Shown: piece by piece, positions 55,319-64,000 of the stretch
Position numbering within the stretch: position 1 is the first letter of the stretch
Layout: each line of letters opens with the position of its first letter
Origin: Pseudomonadota bacterium
GTDB taxonomy: Bacteria > Pseudomonadota > Alphaproteobacteria > Rhodospirillales > Magnetospirillaceae
NCBI GenBank assembly: GCA_021793155.1
Contig: JAJYTF010000002.1
Coordinates: 64,392-128,391 of the forward strand
Direction: 5' to 3'
DNA: 64,000 nucleotides
Translations under genes and position numbers: made by a program
The notes under the pieces: generated by a model
What the model saw: the letters and a program-made list of their open reading frames with translations, nothing else
What the model was told of the DNA's origin: nothing
Databases searched by the model: none

Positions 55319-58300
55319 GCGGGCTCATCCTCGGAGCACAGCATGGTGCGCAGCCTGGCCAGCAGCATTTCCATATCAACCGGCTTGGAAAGGTAGTCGT
55401 TGGCTCCCGCCTCGAGGCACTTTTCCTTGTCGCCGGGCATGGCCTTGGCGGTCAGTGCGATGATCGGCAGGTTCTTGCAGCGCCGCTGCTTGCGGATTTC
55501 CTTGATGGTGGCATAGCCGTCCATGCCCGGCATCATGATGTCCATCAGCACCAGTTCGACCCGCGGGTTGTCTTTCAGCTGAGCCAGGGCTTTCTGGCCG
55601 TCCTGGGCCATCACGACCTTAAGTCCCTTGGCGCGCAGGATCTTCGATAGGGCGAAGGCGTTGCGCATATCGTCGTCGACCACCAGGACGACACGCCCCG
55701 CCAGTCCCACCTCCTTCTCCTGCGACGGCCGCGCCTGGCGCTGTACATCAGCCGGACGGGCGGACTGGACGCTGTGCAGGAACAGGCTTACTTCATCCAC
55801 CAGGCGTTCGGGGGAGCGAGCGCCCTTGATGACGATGCTGTCCGTATATTCCCGAAGTTTGAGGTTCTCCTCGTAGGACAGCTCCTTGCCGGAATATACG
55901 ACCACCGGCGGAAGGCGGATTTGGAGGGCGGCGGCCCGGTCGAGCAGCTCGAAGCCGCTGACATCGGGCAGCATGAGGTCGAGCACGACGCAGTCGAAAT
56001 GCTCCCTCTGCAGCAGTTCGAGCGCCCGAGCGGCCATGCCGGCTTCGACGATCTCGACCTTGTCTGCCTGCACCAGCACCGAGGTCGCCTTGCGCGAACC
56101 GGGATCGTCGTCGACGATCAGCACACGCCGCAGGTTGGTGCCTGAGAAATGCCGCAGGCGATCGAACACGCCGTCCATCTGTTCCTTGCTGACCGGCTTC
56201 TTCAGATAGCCCGCGGCACCCATCTGGAGGCCACGCACGGTCTCGTCGATTGCCGAGATGAAATGCACGGGGATATGGCGGGTCTCCGGCATCTGCTTGA
56301 GGCTGGCCATCACCGCCCAACCGTCCAGTTCGGGCAGCGCGATGTCCAGCAGGATGCCGGTCGGCCGGTAGGTCGCAGCCAATTCCAGCCCACCCCGGCC
56401 ATCGGCGGCGCGCAATGCCTTGAACCCGCGCTTGCGCGACAGGTCGCAAAGAATGCGGGCGAATGCATCGTCGTCTTCGATGATCAGGATGCTGTCGTCG
56501 CCCGAGGACAAACTTGACCGGTCATCGGCGAAGGCTGGGACGGCCGGAGGCGGCGGTTCGTCCCGCACCTCCGAAACGACCGGCAGAACAGGGCCGTCGG
56601 GCGTCTCGGCCGGAGGATAGAGCGGGATCAGCAGGGTAAATGTGCTCCCCTTCCCCTCCGCGCTTTTTATGGTGATGTTGCCGTCGAGAAGATGCGCCAG
56701 GCGCAGCGAGATGCTGAGCCCAAGCCCGGTACCGCCAAACTGTCGGCTGGTGGTGCCGTCGGCCTGTTCGAATGCGTGGAAGATACGCTCCTGCTTGTCG
56801 GCGGGCACTCCGACACCCGTGTCCTGGACCGAAATGGACAAGACTCCATTGCAAGGAGCCGAGGGCTTCACCCCCTCCGGCGCCTTGTCCAGGCGCGAAA
56901 GACGCAGTGCGACGCCCCCTTGCTTGGTGAACTTGATGGCGTTGGCTACCAGGTTGTTGATGATCTGGTCAATCTTGCCCGCATCGGAGCGCATGGCGAG
57001 CGGCAGCCGCTCATCGACCTCGACCTTCAGGAACAGGTTGCGGGTCTCGGCCAGGCGGGCGAAGCGCCGCTGGACGTTCTGAGCGAAATCGCGGATCACG
57101 ATGTCCTCGGCCAGCACCTCCATCTTCCCCGCCTCCACCTTGGACAGGTCGAGGATGTCGTTGATCAGCCGCAGCAGGTGGCTGCCGCTGTCGTGGATGA
57201 TACGGGCCGAATCGACCTGGTCCTCGGTGAGGTTCTCCTCCTCGTTGTCGGCCAGGCTCTTGGCCAGGATCAGCAGGCTGTTGAGCGGCGTGCGCAGCTC
57301 GTGGGACATGTTGGCGAGGAATTCGGACTTGTACCGGCTGGCGACGCTGAGTTCGAGGGCGTGTTTCTCGGATTTCTCGCGGGCCGCCTCCAGGGCCGCC
57401 TGCCGCTCCTCGAGCGCCACGCTCTTTTCCAGCAGTTCCTCGTTGGTGGCTTGCAGCTCTTCCCGCTGCGCCCGCAATTCCTCTTCCGATGCCCGCAATT
57501 CCTCGGCTTGGCTCTGCAACACCTCGGACTTCTGGCGCAGTTCCTCGTTGGCCGCCTGCAGGGCGTCGCTCTGGGCCCGCAACTTCTCTTCCGAGGCGTG
57601 GAGTTCCTCGGCCTGCTGCTGGCTTTCCTCGAGCAGCATGCGGGTCCGCCGCGCCCGGTCGAGCACCTCGAGGTTCAGCGCCACCACCGGCAGCAACTGA
57701 TCGACCAGCGCCTGCTTGATCTTGCCCAGCCGGGTGAAGCTGGCGACTTCGACCACCCCGACGACCACGTCCTTGGACAGCAGCGGGGCCACCAGGATGG
57801 TGCGCGGCGGCGCCTCGCCCAGGCCCGACGTGACGCGGATATAGTCGTCGGGAACCTCGGTCAACAGGATCGGCTGCTTTTCCAGGGCGCACTGGCCGAC
57901 CAGGCCTTCGCCCAGATTATAGGAGGTGCCGATATGCTTGCGCTCGCGGAAGCCGTAGCTGGCCAGCAATTCGAATCGCTTGGCTTCCGGCCGCCAGACA
58001 TGAAAAACCCCGGCACCGCCCTCCACCAGGGGCACCAGCTTGGTGATCACCGACTGCGCCAGGTCCCGCGGCGTGTCGGCGTTCTGCATCGCGGTCGACA
58101 ACTCGGCTATGTTGCTCTTGATCCAGGCATCCCCCTGCAGGCGGACCAGCGCCTTCTTGAATACCTGGATCGAGGCAGCCATGCTGCCGATCAGGCCGCC
58201 GCCATCCTGTTCAGGAATCTCGAAATCGAGCTTCCCGTCGGCCAGGGTAACCATGGCGTCGCGCATGGCGCGCAACTGGCGGAGAATGCTTTTGGTAATG

Positions 58301-58920
58301 GCCACCGCCACTGCGGTCGACAGCAGCAGCACCAGGACCACGGACAGCCCGGTATAGCGGAAGGTTTCATTGCGCTGGACCACGGCGCGCCTGTGAAACT
58401 GCTGGGCCGTAGTCGAGACGATGGCCAGGATGTCGTCCAGTTGCTTTTCCACCGCCGCTTCCAGGGGGGTGCACTCGCGGCGCAACAGGGCCTCGGCCTC
58501 GGCCTGCCGGCCCTGGCGCTTCAGTCCGATGATTTCATCGCGCACCGGCCGCCATGCGGCCATCGCCTTCTCCACCGTCTGGAGATCCCCGGCCTTGCCG
58601 AGATAACGCTCTCGCGCCGTACCGAGATGGCCCTGCACCTCGACGTCAAGGCCGGCGACACGCCTGGCCGCGTCTTCCAGCCGAGCCGCATCCGTCGCCG
58701 CGACCAGATTGGCCATTTCCGAATGGATTGCGGCGACGCCAATCTTCGCCTGCAGCACTTCGGTGCTGACGGTGAACGGATGGTCGTACAAATCGAACGT
58801 CAGCTGCGCCATCCGTTCGAGACCGTGCAGAGTCCCCACCCCCAACAGGCAGCCGAACACCAATATGATGGCGAATCCACCGGCCAACCGGCCCCTGATG
58901 GTAAAATGCCGCAGCGTCAT
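55315..58920 (-). CDS. Hybrid histidine kinase with three receiver domains
   Basis: 1,201 residues in order: membrane segment (12-30), four-helix periplasmic sensor (35-185), second membrane segment (190-210), HAMP (210-260), GAF (275-425), long coiled coil (425-530), HisKA with phospho-His near residue 540 in NMSHELRTPLNS, HATPase (650-790), and three receivers (about 845-960, 970-1085, 1080-1195). The GAF and coiled coil suit soluble and membrane inputs. It is the first gene of the CheR/CheB/GGDEF-EAL operon. GGGGAGAG precedes the start. Confidence 0.94.
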   Translation of the reverse strand: MTLRHFTIRGRLAGGFAIILVFGCLLGVGTLHGLERMAQLTFDLYDHPFTVSTEVLQAKIGVAAIHSEMANLVAATDAARLEDAARRVAGLDVEVQGHLGTARERYLGKAGDLQTVEKAMAAWRPVRDEIIGLKRQGRQAEAEALLRRECTPLEAAVEKQLDDILAIVSTTAQQFHRRAVVQRNETFRYTGLSVVLVLLLSTAVAVAITKSILRQLRAMRDAMVTLADGKLDFEIPEQDGGGLIGSMAASIQVFKKALVRLQGDAWIKSNIAELSTAMQNADTPRDLAQSVITKLVPLVEGGAGVFHVWRPEAKRFELLASYGFRERKHIGTSYNLGEGLVGQCALEKQPILLTEVPDDYIRVTSGLGEAPPRTILVAPLLSKDVVVGVVEVASFTRLGKIKQALVDQLLPVVALNLEVLDRARRTRMLLEESQQQAEELHASEEKLRAQSDALQAANEELRQKSEVLQSQAEELRASEEELRAQREELQATNEELLEKSVALEERQAALEAAREKSEKHALELSVASRYKSEFLANMSHELRTPLNSLLILAKSLADNEEENLTEDQVDSARIIHDSGSHLLRLINDILDLSKVEAGKMEVLAEDIVIRDFAQNVQRRFARLAETRNLFLKVEVDERLPLAMRSDAGKIDQIINNLVANAIKFTKQGGVALRLSRLDKAPEGVKPSAPCNGVLSISVQDTGVGVPADKQERIFHAFEQADGTTSRQFGGTGLGLSISLRLAHLLDGNITIKSAEGKGSTFTLLIPLYPPAETPDGPVLPVVSEVRDEPPPPAVPAFADDRSSLSSGDDSILIIEDDDAFARILCDLSRKRGFKALRAADGRGGLELAATYRPTGILLDIALPELDGWAVMASLKQMPETRHIPVHFISAIDETVRGLQMGAAGYLKKPVSKEQMDGVFDRLRHFSGTNLRRVLIVDDDPGSRKATSVLVQADKVEIVEAGMAARALELLQREHFDCVVLDLMLPDVSGFELLDRAAALQIRLPPVVVYSGKELSYEENLKLREYTDSIVIKGARSPERLVDEVSLFLHSVQSARPADVQRQARPSQEKEVGLAGRVVLVVDDDMRNAFALSKILRAKGLKVVMAQDGQKALAQLKDNPRVELVLMDIMMPGMDGYATIKEIRKQRRCKNLPIIALTAKAMPGDKEKCLEAGANDYLSKPVDMEMLLARLRTMLCSEDEPA

Positions 58921-59117
58921 CCCCGCTCTCTCCCCAGCGAAGCAATGGGACAGATATTCCCACTTTGCCGGAAATGTTTCTTCAAAAATTCACAGGGATG
59001 AGCGAAGCAAGCGGCGCAGCCGAAATGCGGCCGCGCCGCTCTGCTGCGCGGTTTCCTCAGGGATCGAGATTCGGAGGAAGAAGGAAGGCGGCGGGGTGGA
59101 TGGAACGGGGCCGACGA

Positions 59118-59312
59118 TCAGCAAACGCCGTCGCGCCGCCGCCGATTCCATGCCGCCAAGGCCTCACGCCGGGCAATATAGGCGTTTGGTGCGCTGACCT
59201 CGATGATTTCGGCACCGGACTGGGCGGCAGCCTCGGCGACAACACTCTGCTTCGTTGCCGCCAGGCCGGCCGAACCCTGGTCATCGACGGCGACGTAGTA
59301 GGAATAGGTCAT
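59118..59312 (-). CDS. Small hypothetical protein, 64 residues
   Basis: MTYSYYVAVDDQGSAGLAATKQSVVAEAAAQSGAEIIEVSAPNAYIARREALAAWNRRRR. AAGGAG six bases upstream supports the start at 59312. It is alpha/beta-like and polar with no recognised motif, possibly a ferredoxin-like mini domain. It lies upstream of the hybrid kinase but not obviously in its operon. Confidence 0.55.
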   Translation of the reverse strand: MTYSYYVAVDDQGSAGLAATKQSVVAEAAAQSGAEIIEVSAPNAYIARREALAAWNRRRRDGVC

Positions 59313-59426
59313 GGTCTGCTCCTTCAAATCCTTTGGATGGAGGTGGGTCGATTCGAGCGCGGCATTGCGAGGGTCACATTGATGAATCGTGGCGGAATGG
59401 TGATCGATCTGCCGCCAGAAGCTGCA

Positions 59427-59660
59427 TCAGGCCGGAGGCGGCCGGTCTTTCGGCATGGCGCGCCAGAAGACCGGATCGGCCAGGACGCCAGCCGCGATGG
59501 TGATGGAAACGCCGTGGCGGTCGCAGCTTCGCAGATGGGCGTGAAGAATTCCGCCGACCGCATTGGACAGCTCGACCACTTCCCAAAGCTTCCCTGACGG
59601 ATCGCCCGCCTTGAAAAAGCGGTCGCCGGGCCGAATCTGGGGAACCTTGGATTTTAGCAT
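59427..59660 (-). CDS. Small hypothetical protein, 77 residues
   Basis: MLKSKVPQIRPGDRFFKAGDPSGKLWEVVELSNAVGGILHAHLRSCDRHGVSITIAAGVLADPVFW: beta-rich, resembling a small SH3-like barrel. The family is not recognised. The start has only a weak site. It is upstream of the 64-residue gene on the same strand, 115 bases away. Confidence 0.5.
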   Translation of the reverse strand: MLKSKVPQIRPGDRFFKAGDPSGKLWEVVELSNAVGGILHAHLRSCDRHGVSITIAAGVLADPVFWRAMPKDRPPPA

Positions 59661-59893
59661 CTCATGTCGCCGCCCGCCTCATGCTGCATTGCAGTATAGC
59701 CTGTGACGCGATATGTAAATCATACAAATGGCAGTTTTGGTTTTATTTTTGGCCACGCCCTAATTTTGCCGTGTTCCATAGGCATAAGATCGTTAGCCCA
59801 TACCCCGTAAAGAGACCGCCGATAACCATGCGAGATGCGGCGCGGCAGCGGTCGAACCGGGTAAATCCAGCTTGGACCAACCGTCGAAGAGCC

Positions 59894-60127
59894 ATGGACG
59901 ATATCGACATTGCCAATGAATTGGCCGCCACCTTCAACGATGCCGCCCTGAAAACAGCGCTGACCAAGGGGGCGGCAAGGCCGTCGACGGGAATTTGCCG
60001 GGCCTGCCGCCAGCCAATCGAACCCGAACGGCTGCGGATCGCCCCAGGCACTCAGCTGTGCCACGACTGCGCCGAAGATGCGGAAGCCGAGGAAATGCGA
60101 GCCCGAAAGACCGGAATCGCTCGCTGA
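59894..60127 (+). CDS. TraR/DksA-type C4 zinc finger protein
   Basis: 77 residues. Helical N-terminus (MDDIDIANELAATFNDAAL), then CRACRQPIEPERLRIAPGTQLCHDC, the C4 zinc finger of the short TraR/phage relatives of DksA. Such proteins bind the secondary channel of RNA polymerase and change promoter use. The size and phage/plasmid type suggest mobile-element origin. GAAGAG lies before the ATG. It is followed by a toxin remnant. Confidence 0.85.
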   Translation: MDDIDIANELAATFNDAALKTALTKGAARPSTGICRACRQPIEPERLRIAPGTQLCHDCAEDAEAEEMRARKTGIAR

Positions 60128-60247
60128 TACCGGCGCGTGCCTCGCAGACGGAACGAAACGCGGCGGAACCGTCGTTCCGTTTCCGCGGGGGTGACGGTGA
60201 CCAAGCCACCCCGAACGAATTCGCCTGACAAATTCGTACCAGATTTG

Positions 60248-60485
60248 GTGCACTCAGCCGATCGGCTCAAGCGCCTTCCCGCCGCGTTCTATCAAACCGA
60301 CGCCGGCAACGAACCGGTGCGGGTGGTTGAAAGAGGCATTGACCAAGGAGCAGCGAATCAAGGTCGGCACGGCGATCAAGCGGGTGGAGATGGAATGGCC
60401 GATCGGCAAACCGACCTGCACGCCGCTGACCCAAGGCTTGTGGGAGATCCGGGTGCGGATCTCGTTCGACGATGTGGCGGCGTGA
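60248..60485 (+). pseudogene. Frameshifted HigB/Gp49-like toxin remnant
   Basis: Frame one reads LKRLPAAFYQTDAGNEPVR, the usual start of the RelE/HigB (Gp49-like) family. At about 60320 a two-base loss (CGG-GAG-TGG expected, CGG-G-TGG present) moves the reading to the next frame: WLKEALTKEQRIKVGTAIK, then WPIGKPTCTPLTQGLWEIR, which is the rest of the family, ending at 60485 with a truncated C-terminus. It is not a working toxin. Confidence 0.75.
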
Positions 60486-60844
60486 GGTGGCAGCCGAAAA
60501 GGCGAGGGGCTTGCTCATTCGAGTGCGTCCATGGGCAACGACCCGACGCGAACATGCGTCGACCAGCCGCTGTGGGCCAGGAACCGACGCTCAAATGATC
60601 AAAATGCCCGCGTTCGCTTTTGAGCCCGGACTGACATTCGCTTGCCAGGGTCGGCGGCAGTCAGTAGGCCCTCAATTCCTGGGTAAGCTGGTATCCGAAT
60701 TGCTGACCACCCAAGAACCGTTAGGTCCTCTTGGGCGTGTCCAGGTACAGTTGGGCGCATTCTGTCCACGGGAAGAATTTTGGGGCAACCAGAGCCCTGG
60801 TTGCGGCAGTGCTGAGATCAGCGAGCGCGGAAAGGTTGTCAGTA
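60486..60844. other. 359-base gap, no gene seen
   Basis: Between the toxin remnant and the PAS kinase. The partner antitoxin expected after a HigB-type toxin was not found. No hairpin or promoter stood out. Confidence 0.4.
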
Positions 60845-61914
60845 ATGGCAGCGGCACCAAACAACAAGGCGCAAAGCGTCCTCGAACGCCTGCGCGAGAG
60901 CGGTGGCGTTTTCGTCGATGCCGTTCAGACTACGCCGATGCCGATGCTGGTCACCGACGCGACCAGCCCCGGCAACCCGATCATCTTCGCCAACACCGCG
61001 TTCATCGCAGTCTTCGGCTATGCGATGGATGAAGTCCTCGGGAAGGACGAGCACTTCCTCAGTACCGGCATCGATTCTGCCGAGATCGTCGCCGCTTTTC
61101 GCAGCGCACTCGCCGCCGGTCGCGATGAAACCCTCTGCATTCCCCTGTGCCACCGGGATGGCACGCGGTCGCTGACCTCGCTCACGATCGTGCCGTTGCG
61201 CGACCATCGCGGGGAGATCATCCATCATTTCCTTTCCTTTTGGGACCAAGGAAAGTCAGCCAAAAATGTTGCCAGTGATCGTGCCCTGGCGGCCGAGAAT
61301 GCGCGCCTAATCAAGCTCCTGGCGGAACGCGATCTGCAGATCATCGAGATCAATCACCGCATGAAAAACAACTTCATGCAGGCCACCATGCTGTTGATGT
61401 TGGAGGAAAAGCGGCAAAGCGAGCCGGCGTTGGCCGACGCCCTGCACGCGGCTGGCGAGCGTCTGCGCAGCCTGGCCGACATCCATAACGCTCTCAGCGC
61501 CCTGGAGAAGGGACAACCGATCGACTTTGGCAGCTTCGTCGAAACCCTGGTCCGCCCCTTGGTGCCGCCGACCATGCCCCATGTGGAGTTGGTGCTGTGC
61601 CCGACCGAGCCGGTGCTGGTCGGGCCGGATATTGCCCAGCCGCTCGGGCTGGTCGCCGTAGAACTGGTGACAAATGCGTTGAAGCACGCCTTCCCGAGCC
61701 GGCGACGGGGGGGGGGGTGATTCAGGTGGAAGCGGCCCGCACCAATGGAATGTTGCGGCTGAGAGTCAGCGACAATGGGGTCGGGATGGCGAAGGGCGCT
61801 GACGGGTCGCTGGGGTACCGCTTGGTGCGGGCGCTAACATCGCAAGTCGGCGGAACGATAGGCGTCGACAGCAATGATGGCGGCACCACTGTGACGGTGA
61901 CCACGGCGGCGTGA
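60845..61914 (+). pseudogene. PAS histidine kinase (HWE/HisKA_2 type) split at an 11-G run
   Basis: The first part (60845-61720, 291 residues) has PAS (about 25-140), the HisKA_2/HWE box INHRMKNNF and the N-box VTNALKHAF, then ends after RRRGGG at a TGA directly behind 11 G. The rest of the ATP-binding domain (VIQVEAARTNGMLRLRVSDNGVGMAKG, then GYRLVRALTSQVGGTIGV) continues in the next frame to 61914. One more G, or a -1 slip, joins the two. It may be broken, phase-variable, slipped during translation or a sequencing error. AAAGG precedes the start. Confidence 0.8.
61707..61717 (+). repeat. G11 homopolymer inside the kinase frame
   Basis: Eleven G in a row at the point where the reading frame breaks. 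Nine or twelve G would keep the frame open. Confidence 0.9.
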
Positions 61915-62246
61915 GCATGGGCCGGATCACCTTCGACGTCGCCTCGCCGCGCGCCGACAACAGGTGCAGTAACGACCGGATTTATGCCTTTACGGACATT
62001 AAAATGACCGCTTGGGCGAATGCCAATTCGGCAGCTTTGGGTCAACAAGAAAGGTAGAGCCCGCGCATTGCTGCGGCGGCTAACCGGTCGATCTCGGACG
62101 CGCCCACGGTGGCCACGGCACCGGAGCTTGGGGCCATAACCAGCCTATCCATAATGGCGCGAAGCCGCCACCTCTGGTAGAAATTTCTGAGTCTAACTGG
62201 CCGAGTTTCCGGGGAGACGGTCACTGGAACGAACCGCGGAAGTAAA
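61915..62246. other. 332-base gap, no gene seen
   Basis: Lies between the kinase remnant and the following hypothetical gene. A minus-strand open frame covering 62042-62539 has no recognisable content and overlaps the next gene. Confidence 0.4.
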
Positions 62247-62768
62247 ATGCAGTACGCTGAGTGGAACTGCAGCTGGGGTATCGCGGCGGGCGTGATTGGA
62301 CTGGGCGTGCGCCGGCTACTGGACCAACGAAAAAGGCGCCGCGCCGAACTGTCACAAACTCCTGCGCTCGAGCGGGAGGGTGCTACGTTGACGGAACTTG
62401 ACAAGATCGTCTTGGAGATTGCACGGCATGAAGCCTTGGCAACCAGATACGAATCCCGTCGACCACTATTTCGGGCCGAACCGCTGAAAGATGAAAACGC
62501 TGAAGGCGGTTGGGATTTCTTCTTGGAGGACTGGGGCAAAGAAATTTTCGATGCTTATACTCGGCTCTTCCCCGAAATCCGGGAAATGAGGCAGGGAAAG
62601 CGCGAGCGGCGGCTTCTTATCGCCGTCGAGAGATCACGTGCGGCGCGGGCTGAATGTGCGAAGCTATACATTACATCGCCTCATGGCGAATTCGGGGCCA
62701 TCCCCGACTGGATGCTTATTGGAGCACGTGAGAGTGATGAAGTGGCAAATCCACCAGTCTGGATTTGA
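62247..62768 (+). CDS. Hypothetical protein, 173 residues
   Basis: Short hydrophobic start (WGIAAGVIGLGVRRLL) that may be a single membrane anchor, then a strongly charged helical body with no known motif: DKIVLEIARHEALATRYESRR and EDWGKEIFDAYTRLFPEIREM. GGAAG precedes the ATG. The base composition is less GC-rich than its neighbours, suggesting recent acquisition. Confidence 0.5.
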   Translation: MQYAEWNCSWGIAAGVIGLGVRRLLDQRKRRRAELSQTPALEREGATLTELDKIVLEIARHEALATRYESRRPLFRAEPLKDENAEGGWDFFLEDWGKEIFDAYTRLFPEIREMRQGKRERRLLIAVERSRAARAECAKLYITSPHGEFGAIPDWMLIGARESDEVANPPVWI

Positions 62769-63205
62769 AGCTCTGCCGCAATCTCAACTCCGGGGTCGGC
62801 ATGTTGCGGCCGGCGTTATGCTGAAGGGCAGGTTGGGGTTCAAGATTTGCCGGTCGAACGCCGACCATCGAGAGTTCGCTCAATGCTGAAATCGCCGGAA
62901 GCGGCGATCGTAATCTGGTCGCCACGCCACGAGGTTTCCGTTTGCCGGCGGCGCGCCCATGGGCGGCCTTTTTTACGAGGGCAAGACAAAAGCGTCTCTC
63001 CGGTCGATCGCCAAGTCCTTGACAGGATTTGCCTTTCACCGTGCCGTTCGGTTCTGTCGCGAGCCGCGGAAAGCCAATTTCCCAACGAATTCAATGCCTT
63101 TTCCCGCACTGACTGCCGAAAATGGCAGCCACCCTCGGCTTCCGTGCGCTTCGTGGCTACGCGGTCGCTTCTGGCCCCAGGCTTCCCTCCCCTCCCCTGA
63201 CATGG
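62769..63205. other. 437-base gap, no gene seen
   Basis: Contains a weak hairpin with a T-run near 62945-62975 (GGCGCGCCC / GGGCGGCC then TTTTTT) that may stop transcription from the upstream gene. Open frames here have no known content. Confidence 0.4.
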
Positions 63206-63236
63206 AAAACCCCCGAAACCTCTTCGGTTTCAGGGG
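63206..63236 (-). terminator. Intrinsic terminator of tRNA-Phe
   Basis: On the minus strand, stem GGGG-A-CTTTGG type: CCCCTGAAACC pairs with GGTTTCGGGG around GAAGA with one mismatch, then TTTT. It begins 8 bases after the tRNA CCA. Confidence 0.8.
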
Positions 63237-63243
63237 CTTAAAG

Positions 63244-63319
63244 TGGTGCCCAGGGGCGGAATCGAACCACCGACACTGTGATTTTCAGTCACATGCTCTA
63301 CCAACTGAGCTACCTGGGC
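63244..63319 (-). tRNA. tRNA-Phe (GAA)
   Basis: 76 bases with CCA encoded. Acceptor GCCCAGG/CCTGGGC, discriminator A; D arm GCTCAGTTGGTAGAGC; anticodon loop CTGAAAA with anticodon GAA; T arm GGTTCGATTCC. Confidence 0.97.
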
Positions 63320-63401
63320 ACAGGGCTCACCTCGCGGTGAGGACGCCGCTTATAGACAAAAAGCCGATGGCTGTCCATACCCGTTGCAGCCGTGCTCCGA
63401 T

Positions 63402-63602
63402 TCATTCGTCATCGGCATCGCCAACGATGCCGACGCCGGCCGAAGGCCGCGCATCGTCACCGGGCACGCGGTATTCTTCGCCCAACCACCGCCCCAGATC
63501 CACATTGGCACAACGGGCCGAGCAGAAGGGCCCAAACGCCGCCAGGCTCGCCTTGCCGCAGATCGGGCATTTGGTCTGACGCTTGATGGGAGCCTGACTC
63601 AT
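63402..63602 (-). CDS. yacG: DNA gyrase inhibitor YacG
   Basis: 66 residues. The four zinc cysteines are in CPICG and CSARC, followed by DLGRWLGEEYRVPG, the family signature. It binds GyrB in E. coli. It overlaps the stop of the RNase E/G gene by four bases, the usual arrangement in this class. Confidence 0.92.
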   Translation of the reverse strand: MSQAPIKRQTKCPICGKASLAAFGPFCSARCANVDLGRWLGEEYRVPGDDARPSAGVGIVGDADDE

Positions 63603-64000
63603 GGTTCCTCCTCGACGACATCAAAGAGAACGACTTCGGCGTTCTCCTTCAGCACCGGCGGCCGCCCCAGCCGACGTGCGACCTCGGCCAGAGCGGCGGG
63701 CCGGCGGCGCAGGGCGGTCACCACCGCCGGCGCGGCCGCCAGGGCCAGGCGCGCGGCAGGGCGTTCCGCCGCCTCCCTCAAGATCGCCCGCAGCCCATCA
63801 AGTCCGATGGTGTCGGCGCTGCGTCGCGATGCCGACGGGACCAGCATGGTTTCGGCCAAGCCTGGCCGTCGCCGTTCGCGAGTGATCTCGACCAGGCCGA
63901 GCGGCGTCGCGCCGACAATCTGGGTCGGCGTCGGGTCTGCGGCAACCGCCTCACGTAATTTTTCCATGACGCGGTTGAGAACCCTGCGGTCGCGCAGCGG
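63599..64000 (-). CDS. Ribonuclease E/G family protein (3' part only)
   Basis: The last 133 codons of the gene; the 5' part lies beyond the window. LRDRRVLNRVMEKLREAVAADPTPTQIVGATPLGLVEITRER is the conserved C-terminal block of RNase G-like enzymes, followed by a long Ala/Arg-rich end. Position next to yacG fits. It processes rRNA and mRNA 5' ends. Whether it is RNase G or an E-like form cannot be told from this part. Confidence 0.85.
   Translation of the reverse strand, partial: PLRDRRVLNRVMEKLREAVAADPTPTQIVGATPLGLVEITRERRRPGLAETMLVPSASRRSADTIGLDGLRAILREAAERPAARLALAAAPAVVTALRRRPAALAEVARRLGRPPVLKENAEVVLFDVVEEEP

Noticed and set aside
56692-59001. 769-codon open frame on the plus strand inside the kinase gene
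   Set aside because: It is the antisense of a clear hybrid histidine kinase. High GC with coil repeats keeps the opposite strand open. Composition is not protein-like.
62959-63579. 206-codon open frame across the tRNA
   Set aside because: It runs through the tRNA-Phe gene and its terminator on the opposite strand and has no known content.

Overview
High-GC alphaproteobacterial chromosome, most like a member of the Rhodospirillales. The evidence is the dapF-mtaB-ftsY run, the gap-pgk pair, yacG beside an RNase E/G gene, CstA with its YbdD partner, HWE-type kinase architecture and ShdGc-rich start sites. This placement is inferred from gene content and was not tested by any search.

Region 1 (1-17,000) is an envelope and exopolysaccharide locus. 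It opens with the 3' part of a huge repeat-containing RTX protein with a lyase-like middle. Two glycosyltransferases, a YdcF/DUF218 membrane protein and a CelD-type acetyltransferase follow. Then comes a tight operon of seven genes (8214-15949): outer-membrane export lipoprotein, chain-length protein, tyrosine kinase, beta-barrel protein, secretion ATPase, polysaccharide deacetylase and FemAB-like protein. This is the gene set that normally travels with exosortase A/PEP-CTERM systems, but no exosortase is present in this window. galE on the other strand supplies UDP-galactose and has a very good sigma-70 promoter.

Region 2 (17,000-18,850) holds a deleted IS5-type transposase remnant, several hairpins, an HU gene and a small secreted-type protein of unknown function.

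Region 3 (19,078-25,572) is the most novel part: a tightly packed six-gene operon with two aryl-acid adenylating enzymes (EntE/DhbE type) at its ends. Between them lie an old-yellow-enzyme/2,4-dienoyl-CoA-reductase-like flavoprotein with an altered Fe-S ligand motif, an unknown 138-residue protein, a MarR regulator and a 65-residue zinc ribbon. A perfect palindrome upstream is a candidate MarR operator. No siderophore NRPS or carrier protein is nearby, so uptake and reduction of an aromatic or cyclic acid as its CoA thioester is the working hypothesis.

Region 4 (25,700-37,200) is mostly housekeeping: guaA, a pair of paralogous exported small proteins, ProX-type editing protein, dapF-mtaB-ftsY, gap-pgk, and a double-domain PPK2 (polyphosphate:AMP phosphotransferase).

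Region 5 (37,500-48,400) is mixed: an anchored coiled-coil protein, an erythromycin-esterase-like protein that seems to have lost its catalytic residues, YbhB, a formaldehyde-dehydrogenase-like zinc alcohol dehydrogenase, YbdD-CstA peptide/pyruvate uptake, a heptosyltransferase-like GT9, photolyase, and small proteins.

Region 6 (48,365-59,000) is signalling. It has a 954-residue two-TM coiled-coil protein and a four-gene overlapping operon: hybrid histidine kinase with three receiver domains, CheR, CheB, and REC-PAS-GGDEF-EAL.

Region 7 (59,000-64,000) is a worn accessory patch: a TraR-like zinc finger, a frameshifted HigB/Gp49-like toxin remnant, and a PAS histidine kinase split at an 11-G tract. 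It ends with tRNA-Phe, yacG and the 3' part of an RNase E/G gene.
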